A stretch of DNA of 64,000 nucleotides from Mycosphaerella arachidis (GCA_001297265.1 LIHB01000049.1:62001-126000), one strand, 5' to 3'. Positions 1 to 10,513 are shown, numbered from the stretch's first letter. Numbers and translations: made by a program. The notes: generated from the letters alone by a model not told the origin.

Positions 1-2
1 GG

Positions 3-392
3 TACAACTTGGCAAAACTGTATGCGACGCTCGTTGTTGAGTCTTTGCTTCGCATCACAATCCTCAAAACGCTCGATCTCGGCGCTTTGACGTCGAAGAC
101 GAGAGTCTTCGTTGAGACGATGTTAGTCACGATCATGATTCTGCTAAGGAAGAAAGCTCATAAGGAGGGGTTCGAGGACGCTGTCAAGCAGACTTTTGAG
201 CAGGCGCATGCGATACCTGAGATGTTGCCGGGCTTGAAGTACTATCTGACCTCTCTTGTGCCTGAAAGTGAGGTTATCGGGAATGAGAAGGAAGCGAAAG
301 TTGTTGCGAGTGGGTGTGAATTTGCCGCGGAGGTTTTGAGGGAGGCGAGGAAGGGGAGGTGTATTGTTGAGGATGAGCTTTCGGATGAGTGA
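3..392 (+). CDS. C-terminal fragment of a nucleolar MIF4G/MA3-domain protein (Sgd1/NOM1-like), 5' end outside window
   Basis: The frame is open from the window edge (Tyr-Asn-Leu-Ala-Lys-Leu-Tyr at bases 3-23) to a TGA at 390-392, about 129 residues. Helical segments such as NLAKLYATLVVESLLRITIL and TSKTRVFVETMLVTIMIL resemble the C-terminal MA3 region of Sgd1/NOM1, a nucleolar factor needed for 18S rRNA maturation. In that family the pattern is an NLAKLYG-type helix, a TILK helix and then a block of the form KTxxFxExLLVT. No true start codon is visible, so this is the 3' exon or end of a gene that begins upstream. A CWC22-like or other MA3/MIF4G protein is the alternative. The coding call is fairly safe; the family name is moderate. 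Confidence 0.55.
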   Translation, partial: YNLAKLYATLVVESLLRITILKTLDLGALTSKTRVFVETMLVTIMILLRKKAHKEGFEDAVKQTFEQAHAIPEMLPGLKYYLTSLVPESEVIGNEKEAKVVASGCEFAAEVLREARKGRCIVEDELSDE

Positions 393-678
393 AGCGTCCT
401 TCGAGATGATCTGTAGGAATCACGTATAGAGCTCGCTCACCAACAACAGTCCGCACTGGATCGACGAATCGCCATTGTCCACCACTTCCCAGCAAAGCTT
501 ACGCAACTTTCTTTGTTCGACTTTTCAAACTGGCAGCTTCGTGGTTCGATTCGCCGAATCCGGCGATTTTCAACACATTGTGCATGATCTTTGTTCACAC
601 GGGAAATGCTTTCCACAGCTTCCTCGTCAACTTTGACTATCGTGTTCTCATCCATCCTGTCGACAGGAAGTTACTGCA

Positions 679-2517
679 ATGTCGTTCCTTGCACCCTGGA
701 ACTGGCCTGGTCTGCTGGCCCGGGTCACTGGCCTTGAGCATGTTGGAGAAGACGATGATGATTACATGGAAATTGACGATGATGTTGACAATGTCGAGGA
801 TGATGACCAAGGTGGTTCTGAGGTCGACGAAGAGATTGAAGGGGAAGTCGGTTTTCTTGGACTCGGTCCGAATGTCCAGCTGTTCGAGGATGATGTTGAT
901 GTTGATCCCCTCCACCAACGCCTCAACAGGCGGCTTTCTGCTGAAGTTCGCAGGGCCAATGCTGAGTTTGAGGTGAATTATGCGCCAGCACGCGATGAAC
1001 AGGGCAAGCGATCGTCAAAGGTGCACTACGACGGAATTCCACAATATCGATCGCCAGAAACCTCTCCCAAGGTGCCCAGCGCGCTTCGACAGGTGCTTGC
1101 TCCGCTGCGGCCATCACTCAAGCCCCAATTTGGTGCTCCGTCGGCCATCCATCCTCGTATACCTCGTGGGCTGCGCCGTCGTCGGTCCTCAGCTCCAACG
1201 GCAGACGGCAATTTCGATATCAATGCTCCGCTGAACCTCAACTCGCCATTCGCTACTTTCCAGTCTTCAATGTCAGGTTCGCCGAAAGGTCCGCCAAGAG
1301 CCTCGATACCCCCTTCACCCAGGAGTGCGAGAACCTTGTCGCCAACGGCTCCACGGCCGCGGTTGCTGAAAGCACCCTCGATCAAGTCTCCAGTTTACAT
1401 TTCCGACAGGCCTGCGGCGAACTCCTCAAGACGTGCAGTTGCGCCAAAGCGTTTCCCACCTAGATCTCCGCTGGAAACCCCAAGGCCTCCAGAGGACAGC
1501 CCCAACCGGCCTGTAGAGCACTCCCCAAACCCTATAAACACTATCAAGGGTACCTCGCTCAGGTCAGACTACCACTCGGCAAGCTCCTCGCCTAGTAGCC
1601 CCATCAAGCCTGCACTATCCTCTCCGAAGTCTGCAAATGCTACCCAAGGTAGCTCGCGCAGGTCGAGTTACCACACTGCAAGATACTCATTAAGCAGCCC
1701 GTCCACATCCAAGACGCACTCGCCGACATCTTCAAAGGCTACGCAAGGCAGCTCACCAAAGTCTTCAGCCGCTTCCTCTAGGTCTGCCCCGAGCCTCACA
1801 GCGTTGCATGGTTATGCACTGCCGTCTTCAACCGATCAAGCAGGGCTTCTGGAAGATAGTTCAACCAGTTCTCCAAACCGCCCTTCTAGATTTCGAGATG
1901 CGGTACAACTTAGCTCGCGCAGGTTGAGTTACCACGCTGCACGATCTTCCATTTCCAAATCGCCGAAGTTTGCAGTTGCGCCATTGGAAGTCGATACTGC
2001 GGAGTTCACTCTTCCACGATCAGGCCCAAGTGCCTCTAATTTTGCGCCGTCTCCCAAACACTCGCCGACAGAATCTCCTCCTCATCCGGCTAGACCCCTC
2101 GGTCCAGACAAGACTTTCGAAGAGATATATGAGGGACGGCCACCGTCACCGTATCCCAGAACGCCCCGGCAGACTCCTAGGTCCAACCGTGTCCACAAAT
2201 CATCGTTCAAGGATTACCGTGTCCGCAAGGTTGATCCGCTCAGATACAGAAACAAGCTGGATCAACCTCATCGCTTGCCTGATACGCCGACGAAGTCGCA
2301 TCTGCCGCCGAGTCCGAGGAGGAAAGGACCGAAGAAGAATGCGTGTGAAACTTGCGGACGGGCATTCAGAGTGACGAAGAAGAAGGGGGACAAGGCGGGA
2401 ATGAGGAGCAGAACAAATGCTGCCGCTAATGCTACCGCTGTCGTCGCTGCTCCTGCGGTGGAGGGAGCGAAGAGAAGTGGGAGGGTCCGATCGAAGACGA
2501 AGAAGTTCGGAACGTGA
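679..2517 (+). CDS. large disordered Ser/Pro-rich hypothetical protein with acidic N-terminus and a CxxC patch near the C-terminus
   Basis: A single uninterrupted 612-residue frame starts at an ATG whose product begins MSFLAPWNWPGLLARVTGLE. Residues about 25-60 are strongly acidic (runs of Asp/Glu). The long middle is Ser/Pro/Arg rich, with many SP and SPR sites that would suit proline-directed kinases. Three internal segments share an imperfect repeat of the form SSRRxSYHxARxS (about residues 298, 330 and 415), suggesting old internal duplication. Near the C-terminus is a CETCGRAFR segment (about residue 556) followed by a Lys/Arg-rich tail that looks like a nuclear localisation signal; only one CxxC pair is present, so a full zinc finger is not supported. 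I do not recognise the family. Gene reality is likely because such a long frame is open; function is unknown. Confidence 0.7.
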   Translation: MSFLAPWNWPGLLARVTGLEHVGEDDDDYMEIDDDVDNVEDDDQGGSEVDEEIEGEVGFLGLGPNVQLFEDDVDVDPLHQRLNRRLSAEVRRANAEFEVNYAPARDEQGKRSSKVHYDGIPQYRSPETSPKVPSALRQVLAPLRPSLKPQFGAPSAIHPRIPRGLRRRRSSAPTADGNFDINAPLNLNSPFATFQSSMSGSPKGPPRASIPPSPRSARTLSPTAPRPRLLKAPSIKSPVYISDRPAANSSRRAVAPKRFPPRSPLETPRPPEDSPNRPVEHSPNPINTIKGTSLRSDYHSASSSPSSPIKPALSSPKSANATQGSSRRSSYHTARYSLSSPSTSKTHSPTSSKATQGSSPKSSAASSRSAPSLTALHGYALPSSTDQAGLLEDSSTSSPNRPSRFRDAVQLSSRRLSYHAARSSISKSPKFAVAPLEVDTAEFTLPRSGPSASNFAPSPKHSPTESPPHPARPLGPDKTFEEIYEGRPPSPYPRTPRQTPRSNRVHKSSFKDYRVRKVDPLRYRNKLDQPHRLPDTPTKSHLPPSPRRKGPKKNACETCGRAFRVTKKKGDKAGMRSRTNAAANATAVVAAPAVEGAKRSGRVRSKTKKFGT

Positions 2518-2671
2518 AGGATAGCTGTAAAGTATCAGTTATTATATGAAGGATTGCTTATCAAGAAGTTATCGTTCAGCTCCAGTATTCGCCCTCACTT
2601 AAAATTGTACAATAATTAATTCAATTGATAAATCCTGCACTTGTTTATAAATTGTGAATCCATAACAGCTG

Positions 2672-3320
2672 ATGCCCGAAATCCTTTGTCCAAGCCAGAG
2701 TGACCACGCCTCGACTAAGCCCATTACACGCACAGCATCCCTCCTTGCTACGGCGACTGACTCACTTCCGTTAGGCAACCAACTTCGCTGCCGCAATTCC
2801 CACTGCCCTCGATCCCAACGCCGCAGCAATGACCACCAATCGCAGCACCGACCCGCCCTCCCTCCGGGTCCAGCGACGGCAACGATCAATGCCCCAATGA
2901 CTGGCTGGATTCCATTTACGGCTGCACCACACACTGCTGCCCAGGCGCTGTCTACAGCACTCAGGACGGCTCCAGCGACGTTGCTGACCAGTATTGCTGC
3001 GTGGGAGCAGACTGTGAGATCTGAATTGCTTCTTCTGCATCGTGCTTCCCGTTCTGCACTGGGACGAATGCGGGTGTTAGTACGATTGCGACGAAGAAGC
3101 AGATTTGCGCGAGTGTTTGCCGTTGACGGCGATGGATTATAGCAGTCGGGTCAGCGACGCTGAGAGGGCGGTCGCCACGACTTCGGGCAGTGATTGAGGG
3201 AGTGGATGTAGTGGTGCAAGTGCTTCGACTGAAAGTAGTTCGGCGGGTGCGGCAACGATGACGAGTGTGCGGTTGGCTGGAGCGGTGATGGTAGCTGGCG
3301 GGTTGTTGCTGGCTCTGTGA
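2672..3320 (+). pseudogene. broken gene for a secreted cysteine-rich, GPI-anchored protein
   Basis: Pieces in different frames read like one secreted protein. A mature N-terminus (TNFAAAIPTALDPNAAAM, about 2778-2835) is followed one frame away by a Cys-rich block containing QCPNDWLDSIYGCTTHCCPG and QYCCVGADC (about 2878-3022). Next comes CFPFCTGTNAGVSTIATKKQ with ICASVC (about 3040-3123). Another frame carries LTAMDYSSRVSDAERAV, then a TGA, then a Ser/Ala-rich linker and the hydrophobic tail RLAGAVMVAGGLLLAL ending at the TGA 3318-3320, which looks like a GPI-attachment signal. At least two frameshifts and one in-frame stop separate the parts. An intron could explain one break (GTGAG near 3017) but not all, so a pseudogene is preferred over a multi-intron gene. 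It would have been a cell-wall or surface protein. Confidence 0.45.
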
Positions 3321-3617
3321 GCTATCGTAACGGTGGAGATACTATGTGAAGCTGTGTAATATCGTAGATGAGTTGGCAGGCTCGATTGGTTACACGTTGC
3401 TCCATGGTAGTCCCGCTTTCGGTAACCACTTCCCTGACTGCCTCGCCACGTCTTCATGTTGCAGAAGTAGCTACTTCCCGAGGCTGACGCAATCTTTGCC
3501 ACAGATATTCAGCGATACGAGCAGTGCTGAGGCGTTGCTGTCGTCTGCTGCCTCAGCGGGTAGTCAGTGGCTAGGTAGAGTACCATATCTGTAGCAGTCA
3601 TGCGCGCAGCACAGTAA
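3321..3617. other. intergenic, no gene seen
   Basis: Short open frames on both strands here have no start context, composition or motif that supports coding. They overlap each other and the tail of the GPI-protein relic. Confidence 0.4.
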
Positions 3618-3806
3618 TTATTTGGCTGCGAAGGTGCTCTCGCCATAATGGACGGCCCTTGTATCGCGCTGAATGTTGCGGCAAGTGTGAAGAGGCGACT
3701 CTTGCAGCCCTCGGTAAATTGTGTCAGAATGGTCATCGGCCGCTGTGAGCTCGAGGGTGTACAACTGAATGCGTAGGCCTCCGGCTGTTGCAAAGATCCA
3801 TGGCAT
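3618..3806 (-). pseudogene. possible relic of a 2EXR/F-box-like fungal protein
   Basis: A 62-codon minus-strand frame contains YRGLQESPLHTCRNIQRD followed by TRAVHYGESTFAAK. In the fungal 2EXR family, a common lineage-expanded group of unknown function, the equivalent stretch reads like 'L..(T/N)RQIR.EA...YYG.NTF'. Flanking DNA has no in-frame N-terminal part with the typical LPAELRNxIY motif, so only a remnant would survive. The match is short and the call is tentative. Confidence 0.3.
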
Positions 3807-5855
3807 CGAAAGCGCTGTAGGAGCTATGGGCCGGTTGTGTTGTTGATGTGGTATTGCTGTTGGGTTTGAAGGAATCTCGGGATTTAGTCACAGAATCTGA
3901 TGCTGCAATATTGCTGCACTGGTAGCGATGAGCGGTGCAAGTGGATATCACTGTGTACGAAGTGCTCACGTCCGAGCGTGATGGGCATGGTACCTACGGT
4001 TGTGCGATTCTGCGGTGGCCAAAGTCGCCACGATACTCACTGATTGTGCCCCTTTCCGCTCAAAATTATACACGGCAGCAAAACATCTACGTTTCTTTTT
4101 CGCCTGCTCGATGTCGATGGAAATACTGCGCTGTCGGTCGCAGCACGCGGCCATCGGTTGCCGTGTGACGAGGGAGGCCAACGAAGCAGCGCCTCCTTCA
4201 GCGACCGCACCACAGACTTTGCAATTTATTCCTGGCCGAACACGGGGGAGCTGAAGTCGTCCATTGCAGCCGCGTCATTCGGAAACGATCAGTATTGCGA
4301 GCTCGTAAGCGATGAGGGAGGCCTCCGGCAGTAGCGATATTACGCAGACGTACAGCGCGCTCTTGACCGCTCAGCATCTGCAGCACCAGACCAGCAGATT
4401 TGAGGCGAACGCAATAATAGCCCACTCAATGCACCGGGACATGCGAGACATAGGCATTGACAAGGGGGAAAGAAGGAGCCGCGGTCGAGGAAAGAAGGCG
4501 AGCGCTGGGCAGCCAAGAGCCACGCCGTCACGAGGCACAAAGCGGGAAAGCATGGCCCGCCCAACACTCCCCATCTCGCGCCTGCAATCATTATTCTTCC
4601 TGCACAGATAACATCCGTCGAACTGCGATCGAGACGAGAGTGACGAGGTCAGCTTGACCACCGTAACTTCAGACTCCGGAACGAATGGCATGCAAGCCGC
4701 TGAACACCGACAGCGCGATCCTGCGCCCGAGGACATTCGACGAAGCCGACGACATGCAAAGAGCTCACGATACTGCGATGACCTGACCCCTCCGATACAG
4801 CCTCTCACCCAGGTAGGCGCTGAATTTTTGATAAGAGGATATCGACATTCAAGAAGTCCGCAAGCGCGCCACGATAATTGAAGAGCGAGGGCCAATTCGC
4901 GTTGCACGAAACATCCCGAAGATCGACAAATATGAGCGGCGCGAAATAATTTCATCCTCGCACAGGGTCGATATGTGGCCATCACTTCGTTTCGGTCAAG
5001 GCGACTACGGCGACAGCCAAGAAGGATTGCGAAAAGACAGAAGGATGAATTGCTGTTGTTGAGCAAGTTCATCCTGAGCCAGCATTTCGACGGTCCAGTT
5101 CGCATCATGCATGCCCTTACTGAAGAAAAGAAAAGCGCTGTATGCAATATCCCGTGGACCCTAGAAGGCCTTGATCACGGGGAGCTCTGGAGACAGCTTT
5201 GCCCCCGATAGACTGGAAGTTGCAGCCAGAGCCGTGTGAAACATCAGGCCCACATTGGCACTATCCGAGGTCAACCAAACGTCCACGTGAGCCATATGAT
5301 ATTGTGCTTGCATCATCCAAGAGAAAAGCTGTGGGTGCTTGGTGTAAAAAGCATCAGGAAGGAGGAGCTGTGTTTGGGTTCGCACCAGCGCCCAACGTGA
5401 CGGGCAAGAAATTTCGATGCCACTTCTTTCAAAAAGCACTTCAGACGACGTAGATGGCTTTCTCGCAAAGAAGACGGTATCCAGAATGACGACCATGTCG
5501 ACGGGAGTGCAGAGATATGGAAGGCCAGCTGCGATGCTTTCTCCTTTGGTCTGGATAGAATCCCGCAAGGTCTCGCGTTGCTGAGATGTCGTACAGTTAA
5601 TGACATCTTGCCAACTCCATGCTATGATATGCCGAGGAAGACTGCCCGGAACGAGCACATGATGTCTCGAGGAAACGACTCAGAGCTCATTTCGAATGCA
5701 AATTCTTGCGAGGAACAAGGCACGCTCTTCCAGCCCTTAGCCATCTGTCTACAGAGTTAGCAGACATGCGACACGGTCAAGCCTTCTCTTCGACCTGTCC
5801 GTCCCGAAGCCAACCTTTGGACCTTTACCGTCTGTGTGAACCGCTGCTGGATATC
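3807..5855. other. about 2 kb without a convincing gene; possible coding remnants at 4834-5211 (+) and 5161-5658 (-)
   Basis: Several medium frames exist. The plus-strand frame 4834-5063 holds charged, protein-like stretches such as DIQEVRKRATIIEERGPIRV and is followed in another frame by FDGPVRIMHALTEEKKSAVC, which could be one decayed gene with a frameshift. On the minus strand 5161-5658 is a 165-codon open frame, and 4371-5147 is a 258-codon frame whose Cys/Arg-rich composition looks like a shadow. No domain was recognised in any of them and I do not assert a gene. Confidence 0.3.
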
Positions 5856-6683
5856 TTAAGACCTTGAAGACCTCTCCTCTTCCACCTTGCGTTGCAAATA
5901 CGCAATCTGGCGGCTGATACTGGCGATGGCACCAATGATGCCCTCCACGATACGGCCGTCTGAGGCCGAGAACCTAACATACCCGGAACCCTGCGCGAAC
6001 TGGCTTGAAGTCACCTGAGCATTGTAACGGGCTGCCAGACCAGCCACTTGAGCTTGTTGTGTCTGGACGCTGTCCAGATTGGCTGCGATAAGATCTCGCA
6101 GGTCTTGGGACAGACCAATATCCTCGTCCTCGTCTTCATCGCTGGACTGGTCATTGCCCAGTGCTTTCTGTTCATCTTCTTGCTCATCCTCCTCGTCGCT
6201 GGACGTGTCACGAACAGGTATCTCCTTGACTGTGACAACACCGAAGGATACGCTCTTCTTGCTCTTCTTCTGTGGCGCATTATCATCCATTCCTCCTTGT
6301 CCCGGCTTCTTGAGGATTCCATCTGGCTGCTGCTGGTTGCTCGGTGCGCTTCGACTTGTAGATGCCGCAGGTGGAGGATCTGACCCTCCAGAGCTTGGCT
6401 GAGGAAAGAGCCCGTCGATGGCGGCTGTGTCGCTTGTACCGGCACCAATCTCTGCCGGCAAGCGCTGTTGAACCTGTGTTTGGCGACGACGTGGATGGGC
6501 TCGCTCCCATTCGCGTATGCGGCGTTGCTGTTCTGCCACGCGCTCCTCTTCCTCAATCTCCGCATTGATGTCGCGATCCGGCCCAAATGGCTGCTGGTGG
6601 TTGGGTGTGCTTGCGCGCCTGGGGTCGTCATCGTCCTCATCGCGCTCGCGTCGCTTGCCGATGCTCTTGCTATCGTCTCCCAT
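5856..6683 (-). CDS. acidic hypothetical protein with SILK and RVxF motifs, candidate protein phosphatase 1 interactor
   Basis: The frame is open further upstream, but the ATG at 6683 gives a product starting MGDDSKSIGKRRERDEDDDD, more plausible than the Arg-rich upstream extension; this gives 275 residues. Residues 41-62 form a Glu/Arg-rich helix. Residues 122-125 read GILK, fitting the SILK consensus [GS]IL[RK], and residues 143-147 read KSVSF, fitting the RVxF PP1-docking consensus. The SILK motif lies N-terminal to RVxF, as in known PP1 regulators such as inhibitor-2. Acidic Ser/Asp/Glu stretches follow (160-188, CK2-like sites). The C-terminus (191-270) is predicted to be helical, ending in a short coiled coil. 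Both motifs are visible in the sequence; PP1 binding is inferred. Nuclear localisation is likely from the basic N-terminus. Confidence 0.65.
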   Translation of the reverse strand: MGDDSKSIGKRRERDEDDDDPRRASTPNHQQPFGPDRDINAEIEEEERVAEQQRRIREWERAHPRRRQTQVQQRLPAEIGAGTSDTAAIDGLFPQPSSGGSDPPPAASTSRSAPSNQQQPDGILKKPGQGGMDDNAPQKKSKKSVSFGVVTVKEIPVRDTSSDEEDEQEDEQKALGNDQSSDEDEDEDIGLSQDLRDLIAANLDSVQTQQAQVAGLAARYNAQVTSSQFAQGSGYVRFSASDGRIVEGIIGAIASISRQIAYLQRKVEEERSSRS

Positions 6684-8353
6684 TGTTGCGCTTTGCCAAT
6701 GGCGATTGCTCGTGCTTTGTGGTGCAGGTTTGCTGCGCATAGGAGATGCTGGGGGAGGTCGGGCGGAACAGATCGCGCAAGACGCTGTCGCTGAGGCTCG
6801 CTGCTTGTTCTGCCGGTGCGCCAATCGCTTGCGGAGCTGAACCAACACGTATCGCCGCGTCCGTTGCGCTCGGGCTCGATATCCTGCCGCTGTCTGTCGT
6901 GTCTCGAGGCCCCTTGTGGGTGCCGGTCGCACTGTTGGATCACGGAATGATCAGCGGCTTGTCGCTTCGGTCGTGATGTCGCTGTCGCTTCTACCGTGCG
7001 TGGTGGCTTCTGGCACGGAGTTGGGCTGTAGACAATGCTCAACAAATGTCTACTGAGGTATTGCTGCTGAATGAGAACAAGCCCGAGAATGCGATAGGAA
7101 TGTTTGTGGTCCTCTCGCCGCCGAAAGAGAGCGAATGGCTTCCCACCCTAAGGCACATCCGCCATCTTCGACCAGCGGAACACCAGCAGGACGACGACTT
7201 TGCCTCTACCCTCGATATCTCAACAACGGCATGGTGGACCCTCACCAAACTCGATGCGGAGCCTGCACACATCAACTTCTCAAACCTCCGAGTGTTACGG
7301 TATTTGAGGCAGGTCAACAGCAGAGGATGTAACTTGCTGACCCAAGACAGAAGCCGGGCTTAATGAGGGTATATGAATCCATATTGAGCTCTCACTCGCG
7401 CCCTTCGGGGTTGGGGTTGTGTACTTTAGTCTATGCCGTTGCGCTGTCTGCTTGCCGTCCCTCCGCCCGCCGTATATAGCAACGCAATTCCATATCAAAC
7501 GTGACGTGAAATATTCGGTACATTCGTTGACTTAGAATCACAGGCAGAACACAAGCAGAACACATAGGCACCGCCTTACAAGCATTCAATGCTCATTCCT
7601 TTTTGCTCTTTTCGAAACAATAATTGCAAGGCAGCACTGCTTTTTGCTGTACCGCTGACGAGCACAGGGTACCTACACGACCAGCAGGCCTGCTCGCATG
7701 GGCTAGCATTGTTATCAGTAACCTGGCATTCGCACACAAGATGGTGTTGATGGTCGTTGCGTGGCAAGCATCGCTGCAAGCCTGGCAGTAAAGCGACTTC
7801 GAAGCGGGCTGCTGCGATATCATTTTGCAACACCTGGCTACAACACTAGCACGAACGTTCAAATGTCATCGGCAAATACAGAAGCTCCTTTTAGATGCCT
7901 ATCAAGGTCGCTCCTAGGTAATACATCAGTGCCATATAACGTGGAAGGCGTGGGTGGACTTTTGCGCCAGGTACTGATTTCAAGTTTGGACTCGGCTGCT
8001 GCGCTGCGCAGCGATATCTTTGGCTACTCCACCTGCCAGAACGACCACAATCGTTTGCAAGCGATCAAGAAATATCAGAGCTCCATCTTCATGCTATCCG
8101 CAAATACCTCCGAGTTTCGTAGCCATAATATATGGTGCGTAGACGCGTGGTGAAGTTTTGCTACGAAAATGGGCTTTTCATCGTTGCCACGGCTTTAGCT
8201 TCGAGAAGCTTGGCATTGGAGAAAAGTACGGCGGCGTGAACATACACGTCCAACCGAGATATCATGACACACACACACAAAACAGTATCGCCACCACCTT
8301 CACAACCACAACCACAACCACACAGTCAGCAGCACCTCACAACTCCCAGCGAC
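6684..8353. other. 1.7 kb without a supported gene; faint Cys-rich remnant at 7576-7862 (-)
   Basis: A 105-codon plus frame at 7046-7363 (starting MSTEVLLLNENKPENAIGM) is open but has no recognisable feature. At 7576-7862 on the minus strand, two overlapping frames give YCQACSDACHATTINTILC and CECQVTDNNASPCEQACWSC, a cysteine spacing that would join into a single Cys-rich peptide if one frameshift is allowed. There is no clear signal peptide in front. The 8260-8330 stretch is a simple AC/ACC-rich sequence. Confidence 0.3.
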
Positions 8354-8572
8354 ATGGCGACGATGAGGAAGAGCCTCGCGCAGCGCATGAAGCACCTCTA
8401 CGACAATGTCCCGAAGATACTGAAGAAGTAAGAGCCGGTGGACGATTGCTCGGTGATCAGAGATCCCGATGTGGCCATAATCCTGGAGACAGCATACAGC
8501 CTTCTTGACCATGACTACGAGCAGAGCTTTGGCGGCATAATGCTTGTGGTGCCGAACCGAAGAGCTCAGTAG
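8354..8572 (+). pseudogene. small ORF interrupted by one in-frame TAA
   Basis: ATG 8354 opens a frame reading MATMRKSLAQRMKHLYDNVP and then KILKK, stops at TAA 8429-8431, and continues in the same frame with DDCSVIRDPDVAIILETAYS and then LLDHDYEQSFGGIMLVVPNR to a TAG at 8570-8572. The downstream half keeps protein-like composition, so the TAA probably arose from CAA. A GTAAGA..CAG pair (8427-8459) would remove the stop in frame, but it is only 33 nt, shorter than usual fungal introns. Product family is not recognised. Alternatives are a very short intron or stop-codon readthrough. Confidence 0.35.
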
Positions 8573-8706
8573 ACAAAGAAGCGAAGATGGAGGAAGAGCG
8601 CGCACCACCAAGTTTGACGCACCAGCGACACGCTACTGAGGCAGCTGGCGATACAGCGAGAGCAGCTATGGTGTTACTGCACTGGACGGCGCGGGATCTA
8701 CAGACA

Positions 8707-10513
8707 CTACTTCAAAACCAGTGCTTCAGCATCCGACGGCTTCGACATTCCCCCCTTCACCTTATAATAACCACTCTCACGCCCAACGATATCTGTATCA
8801 ATGGCCTCGATGTGCAGCGCTCGCAGCCTCGAATAGTACCTACACAGGGGAAGATTACCACCAAAGAACCAGAACCCAGGATGTCTACTGCCCCGGTAGA
8901 TCGTTCCAGACTCTCCTTCTTTGTCGAAACCCCCAACATCTCCCACGCGATCCGCGACTTCACCTCCGAACGTGATACGAGCTTGCGCACGCACGTTTCG
9001 ATACCCAGTGACGAAGACAATCTCATCAGCTTCAAGGTTGGCACCGTTAGCAAAGCTATGCCCATGCGCTGTGATCTCGGTAATCTCTTGGCCGTGCTTG
9101 ACTTTGATCTTGCCGTCTGCGATCATTTGTGAGGCGCCGACATCGATGTAATAGCCGCTGCCGCGCTGGGGATGTTTCACGAAGAGATCGCTGTCGTCTT
9201 GGCCGTCGTCGTACTCGAAGCTGGCTTCTCCTAGGCCTTTGGCGACTTCGGAATTTGCGTCTTTTTGCAGGCCGGACAATTTGCTTCGCTGAACCTTGAA
9301 GAGCTCAGGCGGCATTTCCCAAAGATCTGCGTCTTCGGTGGGTGGTAATGTCTCGTCGAAGAGGCCGGCGGGGCCCACGTTGGTGATGCTGGAAGTGGTT
9401 ACGACGCAGGGTCGAGGAGCGTTGTACCAGCGTTCCGTCGTAGCCTTGTTCGTAGTAGTCTCTGCAACTATCGTGGCCCTTCAGCAATGAGTACTAAGAC
9501 TGTCGACGTGGAACAAACAAAGCTTGCCGTGTTACAGGCACCGATCGCGACGGCCTTCTTGCCTTTGCCATGCATATCCTGCGGCACGTTGGAATAGTTT
9601 GATGAAAGGCAAAGCATATCGCCTTTGAAGCCGTACATCCCTTTGATGTCCGGAATCAACTTCTTGCCGGAATGGCCGGTACACTGCGCAACATGCAAGG
9701 GAAGGATGGTCCTCGTTCCGGTCTTGCCATCGCTTCCAATGCGTTCGAGCTCCACGGTCCACTTTGAAGCACTGTCGTCCACCAGCTTGGCCTTGGTCCA
9801 GATATTCAGCTCTAGGGCGCTGGCGAACGCATTAAACCAGTCAGCCAATATGTCCTTTGGCGTGTACAGCGGCCACGACTTTGGAAAGGCGTGTATGGCA
9901 TCTGATCGAGATGACTGGATCGTGAAGCACAAGCGAGTGTTATTGTCGCCTCGAATCGTCGCCTATGCAGTATTTGGTGTCAATTCGAAGGTGTCTACAC
10001 CTAGCATCTTCAGCCGTGCAGAAGGCATGGGACCAGCTTGACCGGCACCCACGATCAGAACCGTCGCAACCCTATCTTTGAGCCCATTCGCATCAGCGCT
10101 TCGATCCTACCAATTCCGGATGTCCTGATTTTCATCATCGAAATGGCCATCAGGCCTATTGGTTCCTACAGTTCCTTCATGACCCTCAATTTCCTACAAA
10201 GACAACATCATAGTATCGATCCCCATCCTTTGCCTTCGTCAAGCAGACGGAAGACACCTCGTCCCGTCCCAAGGCTCGCTCGAAAGCTTACGTGGGGTGT
10301 TATGCCCTCTGGAACACCGCTCAGATCGAGTGGTCCAGAGTGTGGTTTGGCGAAGTCTGTGTCCCGCTCGATGGTGATTTCTTTCAGAAATTCGATCACA
10401 TTATTGGCGCCTTTGAGGGTCCGAGAGTCGAGAGATGATGCGAGATGACCCTTCCAGTGGCCATCGTTAGGAAAACGCGAGAAACTTCTTCGCGAAAAAT
10501 CTTGGCTCGGCAA
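8707..10513 (-). pseudogene. flavin-containing monooxygenase (YUCCA/indole-pyruvate monooxygenase-like), multiply disrupted
   Basis: Read from the minus strand, the parts come in normal FMO order. The N-terminal leader region has FRASLGTGRGVFRLLDEGKG (about 10210-10290). Two in-frame stops follow, then the FAD Rossmann motif LIVGAGQAG (about 10040) and an in-frame TAG near 9965. Next come TIQSSRSDAIHAFPKSWPLY and HSGKKLIPDIKGMYGFKGD, then the NADPH-side segment GKGKKAVAIGACNT (about 9540). A frameshift leads to CRDYYEQGYDGTLVQRSST (9305-9487), and a further frame shift to the C-terminal part from 9378 to 8707 (ADEIVFVTGYRN, SRHPGFWFFGGNLPLCRYYS). The family oxygenates amines, sulfides or indole-pyruvate using FAD and NADPH. 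Stops and at least three frame changes make it a pseudogene. It lies directly downstream of the SDR relic in the same orientation, so the two were probably neighbours in a pathway. Confidence 0.85.

Noticed and set aside
535..565. B-box-like GGTTCGATTC suggesting a tRNA
   Set aside because: No matching A box, anticodon arm or acceptor stem at the right distance.
4080..4160. Ankyrin-like phrase LLDVDGNTALSVAARGH on the plus strand
   Set aside because: Only one short match, no second repeat on either side; probably chance.
4371..5147. 258-codon minus-strand frame
   Set aside because: Cys/Arg/Ser-rich shadow-like composition, no domain, overlaps other frames of similar quality.
5161..5658. 165-codon minus-strand frame
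   Set aside because: Protein-like in places but no recognisable motif or signal; kept only as a possible remnant in the gene-poor stretch.
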